Shown piece by piece: positions 45,579 to 57,800 of a stretch of DNA of 64,000 nt. The position numbers and the translations under genes were made by a program. The stretch is taken from assembly GCF_016920785.2 (NCBI RefSeq), contig NW_024609880.1:36107152-36171151 (forward strand). Reading direction: 5' to 3'. Origin of the DNA: Ixodes scapularis. Taxonomy: Eukaryota > Arthropoda > Arachnida > Ixodida > Ixodidae. The stretch's first letter is position 1; the number at the start of each line of letters is the position of its first letter. A model generated the notes under the pieces. It did no database searches, was not told the origin of the DNA, and saw nothing but the letters and a program-made list of their open reading frames with translations.

Positions 45579-45638
45579 CTTGAAACCTTGAGGGCGGCAG
45601 CTCGCAATATCACTTTTTAATTTGTTTTTATTTCGCTC

Positions 45639-45644
45639 AATAAA
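45639..45644 (+). terminator. PolyA signal of the MULE gene
   Basis: AATAAA begins 19 nt after the stop codon, followed by a GTTGTTTTC GU-rich stretch. The position is right for the last exon. Confidence 0.6.
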
Positions 45645-46149
45645 CCTGTTGTTTTCTAAGTACAACGATGACTTGTTTGGATGTTTGCTCTCTTCAGTAA
45701 AAATGAAATATAACGTACTAATCTTTATTGCATGCAAAGCCAAGTGAATATAAGTTGGGCAAATTTGAATATCCGGTTCGCACAGTGACAAACTTTCCTA
45801 GTGACAAAATCCCCTATGATGAATGTTCCGCTGTGACGAAAGGGCCTATTACCAATTGGCCTATGACGAATGCGCACATGACAAACGGGCCTTCACCCAC
45901 TCTAGGGGAACCTAAAGCCCCTCTATCCTGGGAAAAGTGGCGCTATGCATTGTAGAAATGTTCGAGGCACGTGCTGCGCGCCACTTCTGGGAAATTCACG
46001 GCGTCTGAAATTTAGCTCAGTTACAGTGTTCTGCTCAGTGCTGCGTTGTGCCGCCATGATCTTCCCAGGGTTGCACGTGCCTCGTGCATCGACGAACTTA
46101 CTTTTGAAACATGAAGGGGCTTTAGGGGAACCCAGAGTTCTTGTATAGG

Positions 46150-46430
46150 CTTACGGGAGCCAGAGTTGCGCATCTGTTTTCCACGTGCCGCCGCGCCGCT
46201 ATTCGCCGAGATCCGATCACGTGAGGAACATGATCAAGTGCCTTGCAGGACAGTAGACGTTGCACGCGCCCCGGCTTACGTTCCCCTGCTTTTGAGTGCG
46301 CCGCGCGCCTATAACGCGCGGCGCGGGCTATTCGCCGAATTCAGTCACGTGACAAGCGGGATCAACATGCCGTGCAGGAAAGACGGCGCTACGGAGATGA
46401 ACACGCAACTCTGGTTCCCGTAGGGAGCCT
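46150..46430 (+). repeat. Dispersed GC-rich repeat, copy
   Basis: Same modules and order as 38640-38885, with minor differences. It lies about 245 bp to the right of the MULE. Confidence 0.6.
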
Positions 46431-46434
46431 AATC

Positions 46435-46600
46435 AGACTTGCGCATATTTCAAATACTCTACTCAAGATACTGTACTTCAAATACTCTTTGAAGTATCTT
46501 GGTATCTTGCAAATACATTTGAGCTAGAGTATTTGATACTATATTTTAATTACATTTCTGAGTATCTTGTACTCATTATCTGAAATACATTTCTGACATT
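46435..46600. mobile_element. Left end of a CAGACTTG hAT-type element
   Basis: CAGACTTGCGCATATTTC followed by AAATACTCTACTCAAGATAC motifs, as in the element at 17873. No right end is visible before 47.4 kb. Confidence 0.5.
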
Positions 46601-47545
46601 TCGCCATTTTCCCACTTTTTCGGTATGAAGTGGCGTGGGAGTGGCACGAGTAAACGTGAACAATCTTTCGAGCAACCAAATCCTGTTGCTAGCTCCAAGT
46701 AGCTACGGGGACGTTGATTGAGCTCGTGAAGACATGGCTTTTTTGCCGGTTGTGATTCATATTTCAGCCCAAAGTTCGTAAAATGAAGGTCTTCCCCTCG
46801 TCTTCCCAAAGGCGCCTTTTGTTTCCTAGAGTTTCCCCCAAAAAACTCTTCCAACAAAAGGGGTCGTTTTACTGAAGTAAAGATTGCCACACTCAGGCGC
46901 GACGCAGACCGGGAGACGACCTACGACAACAATGAACACTTGAGTGTCAAGAAAATAGTAAATAGAAAAAAATGATAGGTGGACAAAAAAAATTGTTTTA
47001 CTTTTTGTATATTTGACCCTGCTACGGCAAAACGTAAAGGTTTTCTGTTTATTTTCTTTTTGTGGTCAGTCCGTCACTTATTGCTGTCGCGAACACTGTC
47101 TGTAAGGGAACATTGATAAGCAGAAAACAGGACAGGAAACGGACAACGAGCAGGATGACCTCTCGAAATGCTAACAAAGCGTCTCCAAACGTTGAGTACC
47201 TTTCAGAACCACACCTACTTGAAGAAGGTGGGACCACTACCGTGACTATTATATGGGTTCTCTTTGCTATCTATTCACTCATTTCCGTATCCCAAGTTCG
47301 CTTATGATTGTAGTTAAACGATCCATCTAAGGTGCTCCGCAGGACGTGATATTCAGTGATGTGACTATTGGCGAGGAGCTCTAAACCGTTTGTTGCCCCC
47401 ACACCTCGGTGTATACCAAACACAAGGCCACTGCAGGGTCGAGCGTTGGGGTGAGAGTGACGTACCCGCGTGGGTTTCTGGAATATTCAGCTTAGAATGT
47501 TCGGCGTGTAGAACATTCGTAACTCGATCAGTTACGAGAATGTCA
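46600..47545. other. Unassigned non-coding DNA
   Basis: I see short open frames without motifs and no strong repeat, apart from a CCGTTTGTTGCCC/GGTGTATACC segment at 47385 related to 47810-47850. Confidence 0.35.
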
Positions 47546-47575
47546 AGTTGAGAGATGAAATAAAAGAGGAGTCCG

Positions 47576-47650
47576 CTCCCTGGAATCGAACCCGGAGCCT
47601 CCGCGCGAGAGCCAAGCGCGGTAACTATTCGGCAACGCGCTCGCTCGGCA
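47576..47650 (-). repeat. tRNA-like segment
   Basis: On the minus strand GGGTTCGATTCC (B box) follows a CCGCGC...GCGCGG hairpin with a nine-base loop. The loop size and missing acceptor pairing argue for a SINE head or pseudo-tRNA. Confidence 0.35.
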
Positions 47651-48084
47651 ACGCGCGTGGCAATATCACTGATAAATGTTACAAAACATTTCTGGGAAAA
47701 CAAGAAGGGGAGATCAGACCGTGGCGCCCGAAGTGGTTAACTTTAGGACTACACGGATGGGGACAACGAATATTGGGCAGGAGATCGAACTTTAGGGGGC
47801 GCACTGACCCGTTTGTTTTGCCCACGCTCGGTGTTTACTCAACACAAGGCCTGTGCACATGCCGACAGGCCGTATGGGCATGTCCATGTCATCTTCTACA
47901 ATAGAGCGCGGGGCACAGCTTAATGTAAAAAATATTAACAACCGCCGAAGCGACTTTAAGTGCCGGATCTATCGTCGGAAAACGCGAGCTTGACCCACTT
48001 CGACTTTTGTGCTGAGCTGGGACCGTGCATGCTGTATTGTTCATGCAGGTCGTAGTGGAAACAAAAGAGCCCCTCCTCCCCCTC

Positions 48085-48306
48085 ACCGGAGAACACAAAC
48101 TCCAGCCGAACGCTGACACCGCGTTCGGTTATGTCGACCGAGCGCTGAGTCATTGTATTTGTTGTCCCCATCCGTGTGGTTCTAAAGTTAACCGCTTGGG
48201 GCCGTCACGGTCTGTCCTTCTCCCCAATAATGACTCAGCGCTCGGCTGGCATAACCGAACGCGGCGTCAGCGTTCGGCTGGATTCGGAGTTTGTGTTCTC
48301 CGGTGA
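48085..48306. repeat. Inverted repeat, about 70-bp arms
   Basis: GGAGAACACAAACTCCAGCC and AGCGCTGAGTCATT at the left match inverted sequence at 48227-48306. Confidence 0.65.
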
Positions 48307-48430
48307 TTGCAAAGAGGGTCTTTTAAGGGGCGAAGCTCCTTAGGGTCTAGCCTTGTCCGTCCGGCGTCCGTGTTCACATCGATTGCCATCTCATCTGTCT
48401 TCTTAAAAAAAGAAAAAAAAAACATGTTTG

Positions 48431-48490
48431 TGCAGTCGACAGGATTCGAACCTGTGCGGGGAGACCCCAATAGATTTCTAGTCCATCGCC
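48431..48490 (-). tRNA. 3' half of a tRNA-Ser(AGA)-like gene
   Basis: On the minus strand GGCGATGGACTAGAAATC carries an AGA anticodon loop. A long variable arm with GGGGTCTCCCC and a T arm (CAGGTTCGAATCCTG) follow, with an acceptor strand. The 5' acceptor and D arm are replaced by unrelated sequence, so it is a fragment, perhaps a SINE head. Confidence 0.55.
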
Positions 48491-48554
48491 TACATGCGGG
48501 ACGTGTAGGGGGCTTTGAAATGTGGTAGTAACTCATGAGAGCTGGCGATGTCAT

Positions 48555-48720
48555 GGCTGAAACGTTGCATGTAGCCGCTCAACGTCTATACAGGAGAGGG
48601 CGCTGCGGTCAAATGCGTATATAATCACGTTAAACTTTGCATGCATTTGCTCAACGTTTATAGACGAGAGGGCGCTGCGGGCAAATGCTCAACTGCGTAT
48701 ATAACCACGATCCATACCAC
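48555..48720. repeat. Tandem pair of about 80-bp units
   Basis: GAGGGCGCTGCGG and TGCGTATATAA occur in both units. Part of the unit recurs at 61262-61327. Confidence 0.55.
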
Positions 48721-49224
48721 ACATTCTCTTTCTGACATGAACCGTTGACTTAAGTGGTAGAGATGCGTTCCCACGGCTTCTAGCGGATCCAAGCTGATAC
48801 GCTAGAAGAACCACTGGCTCTGCATTTCACCGACCATAAAGCAGTAATAATGAAGTCGAAACGCAACCCGAAACTGAGCACTACCTATGAGCAATAAAAA
48901 AATCAGCACCATCAGCACTACCTATGACCAAAATCAGTATCATCAGCACCACCAGAGCTTCTCCCCAATCAACATCATTCACCACGTGAAGATGCGGTCA
49001 TTTTCTTTTTTTTTTTAATTTTTGTTACCACTCCGGCTTGCATGAACAATGCAGCATACAAGGTGCCCAGCTCAGCCATTGGGTCAAGCTCGCATCCTCT
49101 GACGACTGCTTTTGGGAGAGATCCGGCACTCAACGTTTATTGTTAGTATTTTTACATCACACTGTGCCCCGCGCTCTATTAAAGAAGATGACATTAACAT
49201 GCCCACAAGGCCTGCAGGCCTTGT

Positions 49225-49480
49225 GGGCATGTTCATGTGCATGTTTATGTGTACGTGGAGTGGTTCTGGGCAGGTTCATGTGCACGTGGAGCGAAAGCTC
49301 GCGCTGCAGAACCCGGGGGTCCTGGGTTCAATCCCCACCCCTGCCCGTTTCGATCTGGACGAGCATCGTACCGGCGTGCGGTCGTGCATTCCTACTGGGT
49401 GATGCACGTTAAAGACCCTAGGCTAGTGGTTGTATTGCACTGGCTAAATTTCTCATCTACAGCGAGTGACTCGTCGCAAC
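49225..49480 (+). mobile_element. tRNA-derived SINE, copy 3
   Basis: B box GGGTTCAATCCCC, then the GTACCGGCGTGCGGTCGTGC and GATGCACGTTAAAGACC body, ending CTGGCTAAATTTCTCATC. Confidence 0.7.
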
Positions 49481-49739
49481 TTTGAAATGGCTGACCAACT
49501 ACACGCTGTCTAAATATCCACATAACCCCAATTATATTCTTTCTGCGGCGCCCTTCCGGCTGACTAGAAAAAGAAGGAAAGGGGAACACTATTCAGGATA
49601 AAGAAAAGAAGCTAAGCGATACGCATAAGAGCTAGTAGAAGTGAAAAACGAATTATTAAAAAAGTTGATTCAAACAATTGGGCTGTGTGTATGTTTAAAT
49701 AGCCTAGAACTTAGTCTGTCTCAACGGGCGACCTGTCTC

Positions 49740-49960
49740 CCAACTGTAGGTAAGAAATTCAGCCAGTGCAGTACAACCGCTATACTGGGGTCTTTACCTT
49801 ATTTCACAACGCAGCAGTGATACACGACCGCGCACCGGTACGATGAAACAAGCAGGGGTGGGGATTGAACCTAGGATTCCGGGGTTTCTGCCGCGCGAGC
49901 TTGCGCTCCACGTGCTCTGAGCTGGTGCGCGCTAGCCCACTCGACCACCAAACCCCCTCA
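49740..49960 (-). mobile_element. tRNA-derived SINE, copy 4, with complete head
   Basis: On the minus strand the head GTGGTCGAGTGGGCTAGCGC contains an A box and GGTTCAATCCC is the B box. The body matches copies 1-3. This is the best-preserved head. Confidence 0.7.
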
Positions 49961-50111
49961 CAGAAAAAAAATAGTGGGTAGTCCAGCGGTTGGTTCTCTT
50001 TTTCTGTTTCTTGCTTCCCTGTTCAGCAGGTTCCACAACCCCGGTGATGTATAATAACCAACTAGCTCAGCTCATCCCCGTAGTTCATACCATCAACTGC
50101 TTCTTTGAGGT

Positions 50112-50841
50112 TTAAAGGAGCTGTGCAACAATTTCAGGGCTTTGCTTAAATAATTGTGGAAGTTGATGCCTGACACTTCTGCAGTGAACTACAGAAAACA
50201 GATTTTGCCTGGATACCCTAGTTTTTACTTAAAAAAATGAAAAAGATCCAGGTTTTTGCCGCCTCTCAACTCGTGCATCGTCTTCCGGGTCACGTGCACA
50301 GTGACGTCACTAGAGTAGGCGCGGAGTTCCGGAAAAGTTCTCTCTTTAGAGCCATCAGCGAGCAGCGAGAACTCATCCGCTGCCGACCGCGTGACCACCC
50401 GTCCTTGCCAGTCCGGCGCTGTCCCCCTCCCCCTCCGGCTTCTGGCGGCTGTTCGCGGTTTTGTAGACCTAGGATAGATGGCGCCACTAAAACTCCGTAT
50501 AATAAAAGTTTTGTCGATGATACCAGGGTGTTGACGCATTTATATATATGTTGGAACGACAAGATTTGTAAAAAGAGTTACCTTTTATCGAGCAGGTATT
50601 CGCACAACTTGCTATCTTTCTTACGACGACCCAAGTGACGTCACGCCGCTTGTTTCTCATGGCCGCCGCTCGTGGCTGCAGGTCGGGAAATATTCCAAGT
50701 TTTGCCTCGCTATTACGCGGCGGAATCGCAACATTGCGATGAAAGGAGGTGTGTTTTCTGCCATTTGTGACACAGTGAACAATATCAAAAGCAGAAAATG
50801 CCAATTCTTTCAACGTTAAAATCGTTGCACAGCTCCTTTAA
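50112..50841. mobile_element. TTAA-flanked MITE, copy 2
   Basis: Ends TTAAAGGAGCTGTGCAACAA and inverted TTAAAGGAGCTGTGCAACGA sit on TTAA (50112-50115, 50838-50841). The internal CCTGACACTTCTGCAGT block matches, inverted, the right half of the copy at 20923. Confidence 0.75.
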
Positions 50842-50904
50842 AAGGGAATCTAGTATCGGATGGACTTCTCCCAAAACCGACGCGCCCCATCGCGGCGAAA
50901 TACC

Positions 50905-52490
50905 ACGCAGTGCACTCTGGGAACTAGTTGGCCACTCAGTTTCGGTTTCGACTGAGCAGCTTCATCTCATGCTATCACGCCGCGACAGAACGCGCTGCTT
51001 GCGTTTTCGATTATCTGACTTTTCACGAACGTACAATACACTCATACTCGAGCGATACAAAATGAAGACCGGGGCACTTTCCTTGGTTCCCGAAACACCG
51101 GATATTGTGCGTGCGTATGCGAACGTAGTAAGTCGTGGCTTAGTCACCTCACCCCACGAGTGCATCTTTGAGCTCAATGTCAGTAATCCCGTCTAGCACC
51201 AGTGAACTACAACTGAAATTTGTTCGTCTGGAGCCTTACACGCATTTTGCTTGCCAAACGTCCGCTTCTTGTTACTTCATTGGGCGAAAAGCAAGCCGCA
51301 TCCTCACAGGGTATCAAAGTTGAGGCCAGCGTTTACGCATGAACTTTCAAGGAAACGCAATAAATTCGACCTCACTACTGCACAAAAGTTACTATGATGT
51401 CTTCCTCGTGTCATCATATATCTCCCACTCAAATTTTATGCTGATAGAAGATTAACTTTTCGCAAACGCTGAGATCGGCTAGCTACGACGGAGGCCCTGA
51501 CAAGCGTCCCCTACTCCTCGCTAAGCCTTTTTGGACGAGCTTTTACTGACGCCCGAGATCTTTGCCGGGAAAGGTGTGTCTGAAATTATCTCGGCATACT
51601 CAGGCAGGAAGAAAGCAAACACATAACAAATATTATGGCCATTAGCAACCGTCAAATGCGCTTTGAATTCGTTCGAGCACTTGTCTGAAGAATGTCGCAC
51701 CGTGCGCCGGACGGGCATGAACCCCAATGCGATGCGCATAGGGGTTCATGCCCGTCTGACGCACTTCCGGTGAACGGTGCGACATTCTTCACACAAGTGC
51801 TCGACTTTTGCATTCTTAAAACGGTCTGTATGCGCGAATGTGCCTATATGATTGCAGGATAACTTTATGCGCTTACGCGATGTTGAATATTAGTGAAATG
51901 CAAGCGGGTGGGGACTTCACTTCGTGCAGTGCTGTGGGTCAGTACAGATAAGAGATAAGAAGTATGTTAAAATTGAGCTTTTCAATGGCACCTCCGAGTT
52001 TTACCTCACATACTCAGGCGCCTTAAGAAAAACAGTAATTGCAAAAAGAAATATTTCGTCTATGGACGCACGAAGCAAACAAACTTTCTGATCAACAACA
52101 CTAATGTAAAGGCGCGAGCTCGATGTATGCATACTTATTGTTTGTTACAGCTTGTTGATTCGTACACAAGCAAGATCCCCGAGCACCCGAGCTTCGCAGC
52201 GTCGAGACTCCCAGCACTGGCTCGTCCACATATACCTCGATTGGAGCGCTAACAGGAAGGCTCAAGTACAAAAATACAACAAGCATGTGTTAAGACAAGC
52301 TATACGTCTCGGGCTTGTGCTAAAGCTTCGAGGTCTGGCCATTTAGGTTAGTTTAGAGACCACAAATGACGCTCTCGGGACCAGAAAACAATCTCTTGTC
52401 GACGTGTCGACCGAAACCGAAACCATGCCACCCTCCTCCCTGGCCAATTAGTTCCCAGAGTGCAACGCGCGCCGTGTTGCATGCAGGGCT
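50905..52490. mobile_element. Element with inverted CACTCTGGGAACTA ends
   Basis: GTGCACTCTGGGAACTAGTT near 50918 and its inverse near 52465 are followed or preceded by GTTTCGGTTTCG motifs. The interior has no recognisable gene and includes the hairpin at 51670-51803. Confidence 0.45.
51670..51803. repeat. Foldback repeat, about 60-bp arms
   Basis: GAGCACTTGTCTGAAGAATG and CGGGCATGAACCCC in the left arm pair with the right arm ending ACAAGTGCTCG. Confidence 0.7.
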
Positions 52491-52499
52491 TTATGGAAG

Positions 52500-54350
52500 T
52501 AGTCTATTCATAGCAACCTGTGAATTCACTGAGGAAGTGAACTAACGCCACGCATATGCACTATGCATGTGGTGCACATCCAGTCATCAAGGCAGTCTTG
52601 CGTCATTGCCTTTAATTTGTAACTTCAAAGAACTTTCCCGCGTGGTACTGGTTTTTACATTCCAAGCATTCGAAGTAAAAATCCTCGGGAGCCACGCGTT
52701 TCATGTAAACATGTAACGCAGTCACTCATTTAAACGGGATGGGGAAAAAGATAACGCAATTGCAGACCAGCGAAATGCAATCAATCCCAATCACACGGTG
52801 AAAACGACGAAAAAAACCACGCTCACCTACAAAAGCAGAGGCCCCGAGTTAGATGAAGTTGTTGAGGTAAAGCATTTAGCTGGTCCGCCTGACGACTAAC
52901 GAGGACCATTAGTTGACGTTTCGAGTGTTGTACTTTTGTTTCTGGTAAAACTACTCCGTTGGCAGCGGGTGGAACGATGCCGTGCAGTCGCGAGCAAGTC
53001 GAAAAAAGAAGTGTTGCTTATTTTAGTTAGTTTGGCGTTTCGCCAATCCGGAAAGAAGGAGAAAAAGAAAACGCACCCCTTTCTACCGCCTGGTGCTTCT
53101 GCTCTCCTCTCCTTCCGTCTCTTTCCTTGTGACCTCCTCCTCCCCTCGCCGAGCTCGGGGTTCTAAGGTGATGTTGGTTCAGATCGAGTCATAGCGGCCA
53201 AGACCGTTAGTAATTCAGACATGTCCGTTCGGTTTAGGAGCAACGAGTTCGGTGGTTGAACTGCAAGTGATCAACCGAAGCAACAGGAATCAGCGTGTTC
53301 TGTTACTATACTTCTTCTAACCTTAGCATGAACTAACCATGACTCACTGCATACGATGTGCTAACGCATAGTACTTCGCGCCCCTCGCGCTGTCAGGAAC
53401 AGAGCAAGTTTGATGCGTTCTATGCATGCTTCAAAGTGATGGCTCGAGCTGCCGCTAGGAACGCGAAAGTCTATAGTGTACGGTCGAATAAATATGGAGT
53501 TGTCGAACACAATTGACTTTCATCCCCCCCCCCCCCCCCCCCCATTTTTCACCTATATGACGCATACACAAACACCGCATTTCCCCTTCCGCTAAGCTCT
53601 CCGCAACAAAGAAGCCGTTACTGAGCCTGGGCGCCGATTGCCTTGACTGGTTCTGGTTATTCTAGCGGGTTGCGAAGAGCGTTGCGGGTCGGCGAAAACG
53701 ATCTACGAAAACTCCCTATAGTCTCTTTTATTGTCAAGCGGCCCCTGCCGGGGTCTGCAAAACCCAAAAAATCATCCAACGATAGAAGTGCCGTTTCGTT
53801 CCCTTTTATAAAGTAACTGCATACGATTGAATGCGTAACAAAATCACCACCCATGGTACAAAGAAGAATAGAGCATGGCGCGCGCTTTGCAAGCTCGAGA
53901 ACGCGCTCGAACTGAGTACAATTTCTGAAACCGCAGTTAATGAATACGCCATAAAAAAAAGTACTTCGACATACCTTTATCGAGTTCCCTTGACTTGTAC
54001 CTTGAGAGCAGATCAAGTGCAGTGCTGCAGCACCGCGAATCCAAACCGGATCCCCCAATGATCGAAGACGACTCAGGGAGAAAAACAGGGCGACCAGCTC
54101 CTGACGAAGGCTGTATTTCAACCATGATTTCAACTTACTAAAAACAGGTTCCCTTTAAACGAAGACCCCCCCCCCCCCCCCCCCACACACACACACATAC
54201 ACGCGCACACTTTTCCATTTTCCCGACGCACCTTATCTACCTCGTGAGCGAGGAGCATAAGAAAGAATGTGCGGGGTATAGGAAGGGAGGGGAAGATCGC
54301 GCATGAGAAAAGTTCGTTTTCCCCTCGCAGAGGTCTGCACGGGCCGATGC
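52500..54350. other. Unassigned DNA with polyC tracts
   Basis: PolyC runs at 53525-53543 and 54167-54185 and short simple repeats. Open frames lack motifs. Confidence 0.35.
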
Positions 54351-54686
54351 TTAAAGGGAAGATGGGGCGGTTCTGCATTTGAGGAGAAACACTTGAATTG
54401 TGTTCGTTTCGCCGTTAAAATAACAAGTATCCCAATTATATTTCAATGCGACGCGCTGGAGAACCATAAGAGCAATTTCAAAATAGGGCTGAGCCCCGCC
54501 TTCCGAGCCTTGGTCAGCCAAAAGATCCGTCGATGACGTAACGTACAGCGACTGTCTTTCGCGTTTTCTCGCGTTTAACAATACATGCGCAGCAAATGGT
54601 TTCGGTATTTGGGTTCATGGGGTAAAAATCCACTAGAATTCACTTCTAACTTATTTTTTTCAAGAAAATCTGTAGCTTCCCTTTAA
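54351..54686. mobile_element. TTAA-flanked MITE, second family
   Basis: TTAAAGGGAAGATG at the left and inverted TTAAAGGGAAGCTAC at the right, both starting in TTAA. The 336-bp interior is non-coding. Confidence 0.65.
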
Positions 54687-54884
54687 GAGGCCGTCACGGC
54701 CCAGCCCCCCGCTACTTTGGCCTGGGCCCGCCCGCGGTCCGTTGTCGATTTCCGACAGCCCGCCCTTCCCGGCCCGGCCCGGCCCGACACTTCAAATGCA
54801 CGGTCCCGCTCAGGCCCGTTTATTTTCGCCAGTATGAAGCTGAGTTTACGCAGGATGGCAGGCTTGCCTGCCACTCTACTGCAC

Positions 54885-57800
54885 ATGGGTGATTTCACCT
54901 CAACCCAGGCTCAAATTTCGGGTCGAATTTTAAATTTTTGTCAAAAAATACGTGTTCTCGGGCAATTCCTAAAATAAAAAAAAAAGACGCAAACGACGTG
55001 TTCGCCGAATTTTTGGTTCTCAAGTTATGGACCGTAAAGCGGCCAATGTGGAAACTGACGTTTTTCCAGCTTATCGGGGGTGCCATATTTCACTCCATCT
55101 CTTTTCTCTATTTTTTGCGCTACATCAATATAACTTTTTGCGAACACTCTCGAGATATGCTTTTTTTTGTGTTAATTAAACGACTATGACATTTTTCTTT
55201 ATTTTTTTTCTTTAATTGTCAAACCGCCTCTCTGCACCGATATTTTACGAAGTTTAGCAAGCTATGCCGTGTGACCTAATTAATATATTTATATGATCTT
55301 TACATCACCGTAAAGCTGCAATTAAGCTCTTTTTGTAGAGTTTAATTTTAATATTTTGCAGTGAATATGTAATGTGCACTATGTGCCTGAAAGCCGAATA
55401 TTTCGAAAGACTAGCAAGTTTGGAGTCGATTTTCTAAAAAAAAAAGAAGGCATCCTCTATTTCTTCTATTTTTTATTCACTGTTAGGTAATATAGTAGTC
55501 TATCAGGAACTACCAACAGAAATTGTAATATATTGTTGGCATGGCCGCTATTTTGACTCGAATTTCGTGCTAGGAGCGTTTCGAACGGGACTTCGCACAG
55601 GCGCTGTGCTGAGCAGAATGTTGGCCTAGGCAAGGTTTTCTGGTTATCGTTAGCCGTTACCTGAATATCCAACCATAAACATCAATGGAGTAGTGCACTT
55701 AAAAAAAGTTACTTAGAAGTCCGCATCCGCAAGTGCGGGTACAGCGCTTACTTGCTCCCTAATCGGGGGAATGCAGATCGTTAGAAAATTCCTCTGGGGC
55801 CTTTTGCTTTCGACTTTGAGTTTCAAATACCGAACTTGATTTGTAATTGTCATTTTTTTTTATCAAAGAGATATTTAGTTCATATATATATGCACGATTT
55901 AGTATCTGACGCTTGGGAAATACGGTTTATATTGTGCGCATACGGACTTTTTCGTAAAATAACGAGCATTTCGTAACGTGTAACGCTTCAAATGTGTTAC
56001 TCAAGTGTTTATGTTTCATTTCTATTTTCAGTGATTCATGCCTGGTTACTTTGGTTTTTTTTCCTTTTGATTTAAGTTTGTCCGGGAGTCTAGATGTTAC
56101 GTATCTCATACGTCAATACATATGGCGAAGCTCACACACCTTGCAAATCACCCCAGTGCCAAGTAAATAAATATTGTTAGGATAAATATTGTTGCTTCAC
56201 TGACTTTTACACTCAGATATTGATGTAAGTACTAACATTAAATAGAAAAACTTACATAGGTCGAAATTCTACTCAGCTGAGCGTCTATGCGTAGTCCCGT
56301 TTAAAACTCTCATAGCATGCTATTCGAGTCATAATAGCGGCCATACAAACAATATATTACAATTTCTGTTGGTAGTTCCTGACAGACTACTATATTACCT
56401 AACTGTGAATAAAAAATGAAAGAAATAAAAGGTGGGTTTTTCAGAAAATCAACTTCAAACTCGCAAGTTTTTCTAAATATTGGTTTTTCAGGCAAATGTT
56501 CCGCGTTATATGTTTAGTGCGAAATATTCAAATTATACTCAAAAGAAAGAGCTTAATGGAAGCTTTACGGTGTTGTAGAGATTGTAAAAATATATTGATT
56601 AAGTCACACAGCGCAGCTTGCTGAACTTCGTCAAATATTGTTGCAGAAAGGCGGTTTGACAATAAAAAAAAATCATTACATATATTATGACCTAGACGCT
56701 TTATTAGCATAACTCGCCATTTGCATCTTCTTTGATTAAAGGAATTTACAGGTAGCTACTAAAAATTTCAGAGGGGTTAATTATGAGTTGGTATATTTTT
56801 GTGAGTCACTTGTATTTCTGAGCAAAAAGTGAACAGAAAACAAAATGTAAGCTTTTATAGCCGCCATACAAACAACATATTACATTTTCTGTTTATTTTA
56901 CTTTATAAAGTATTGCAATAGGTAGCTAGAGAAAAACAATTAGCCAAATAAAAGGTAGGCTTTTTAGAAAATCGACCTCCAATTCGCAAAATTTTCGAAA
57001 TAGTCCTTACTTTACGAGACGATAATGCCCTTTCTCTTATACACACAACATCAAATTTGTTATAATTAGAAGTAGTATACTCTAAGCTTTCTGAAAATAC
57101 TAAATATGTTAAGACACTTCATATGGGTCACACGGAAGAGCTGGGAAACTTCGACAAATATCGTCCAAAAACGTCATATTGGCAAATTTTCTAAAACATA
57201 TTTTATATAAATAATCGCGTTAAAATTATTTATTAGGGAATAAGTGCGTTCATAGGTATGTATTAAAATAATAAAAGGAGCCAATTTTGAATTAGTGTAT
57301 TACTGCGAGTAAGTTGATTTACTGAAAAAACAGACAAACAAAATCAGACTTCAAGCTTTTAAAGCTGCCATACAAACAAAATATTACATTTTATATTTAT
57401 ATTACCTTATAAAACACTGCGAGCGCTAGCTAGAGAAAAAAATCAACCAAATAAAAGGTAATTTTGTTTCAGAAACTTGACATCCAATTCGCAAAAAAAT
57501 TTGAAATATTCCTTGCTTTACAAGAATACACTGCCTTTTCTCTTTTACACACAGCATTAAACATGTTATCAATAGAAAATGTATACTCTCAGCTTTCTTA
57601 AAATACTAAATATGTTACGATATCTTAAATAGGTCACACGGAAGAGCTGGTCAAACTTTGACAAACATTGTCAAAGGGACACACGTTGACAATATTTAAA
57701 ACAACAGTGAAGATAAATAATCAGAATAAAATTATTGACCTTAAATAATCTTTATTCTGAGAGTGGCCGAAAAAAAGTTACATTGCACTACCGAAAAAAG

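Larger units (their letters stand above)
39441..45620 (+). pseudogene. FLYWCH-MULE transposase gene, six exons, inactivated
   Basis: Exons: 39441-39687, 39758-39945, 40020-40270, 40374-40586, 40667-40786 continued at 43928-44062, and 44209-44398 continued at 45587-45620. Introns are GT-AG with agreeing phases. Exon 1 is a FLYWCH zinc finger (YWACRRRRVC, then DHTH). The MULE catalytic acids are visible: Asp in FADNTF (exon 3), Asp in YTDFE (exon 4), Glu in PRTNNSIEAWH (exon 5). The C-terminus SNRLETLRAAARNITF ends in TAA. Lesions are a TAA at 40248-40250, a shift in the T run at 40494-40505, an insertion of 3.1 kb in exon 5, a TAG and a 10-bp tandem duplication (CCCTTGACAG, about 44261-44280) plus a further shift in exon 6, and a hAT insertion. 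It cannot make transposase. Confidence 0.8.
38890..45905 (+). mobile_element. Complete, degenerate MULE transposon with long terminal inverted repeats
   Basis: The about 105-bp left terminus (38890-39000: GGCCCATTCGTCACATG, AGCGGAACATTCATCATAGG) is matched inverted by 45790-45905 (CCTATGATGAATGTTCCGCT, CACATGACAAACGGGCC). Both termini are built of ATTCGTCAYA units. Between them is one plus-strand FLYWCH/MULE transposase gene in the expected orientation with a polyA signal. Long inverted termini are typical of MULEs. I do not find a clear 8-11 bp target duplication outside them. Confidence 0.7.
47866..49215. mobile_element. Long inverted-repeat element, about 180-bp arms
   Basis: The left arm 47866-48052 (ATAGAGCGCGGGGCACAG, GAGCTTGACCCA, TTGTTCATGCA) is repeated inverted at 49038-49215. 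The arms enclose a second inverted repeat, a tRNA-Ser fragment and a tandem duplication. Confidence 0.65.

Noticed and set aside
47365..47703. Frame reading through a tRNA-like B box
   Set aside because: The apparent peptide is a translation of the tRNA-like segment; there are no coding features.
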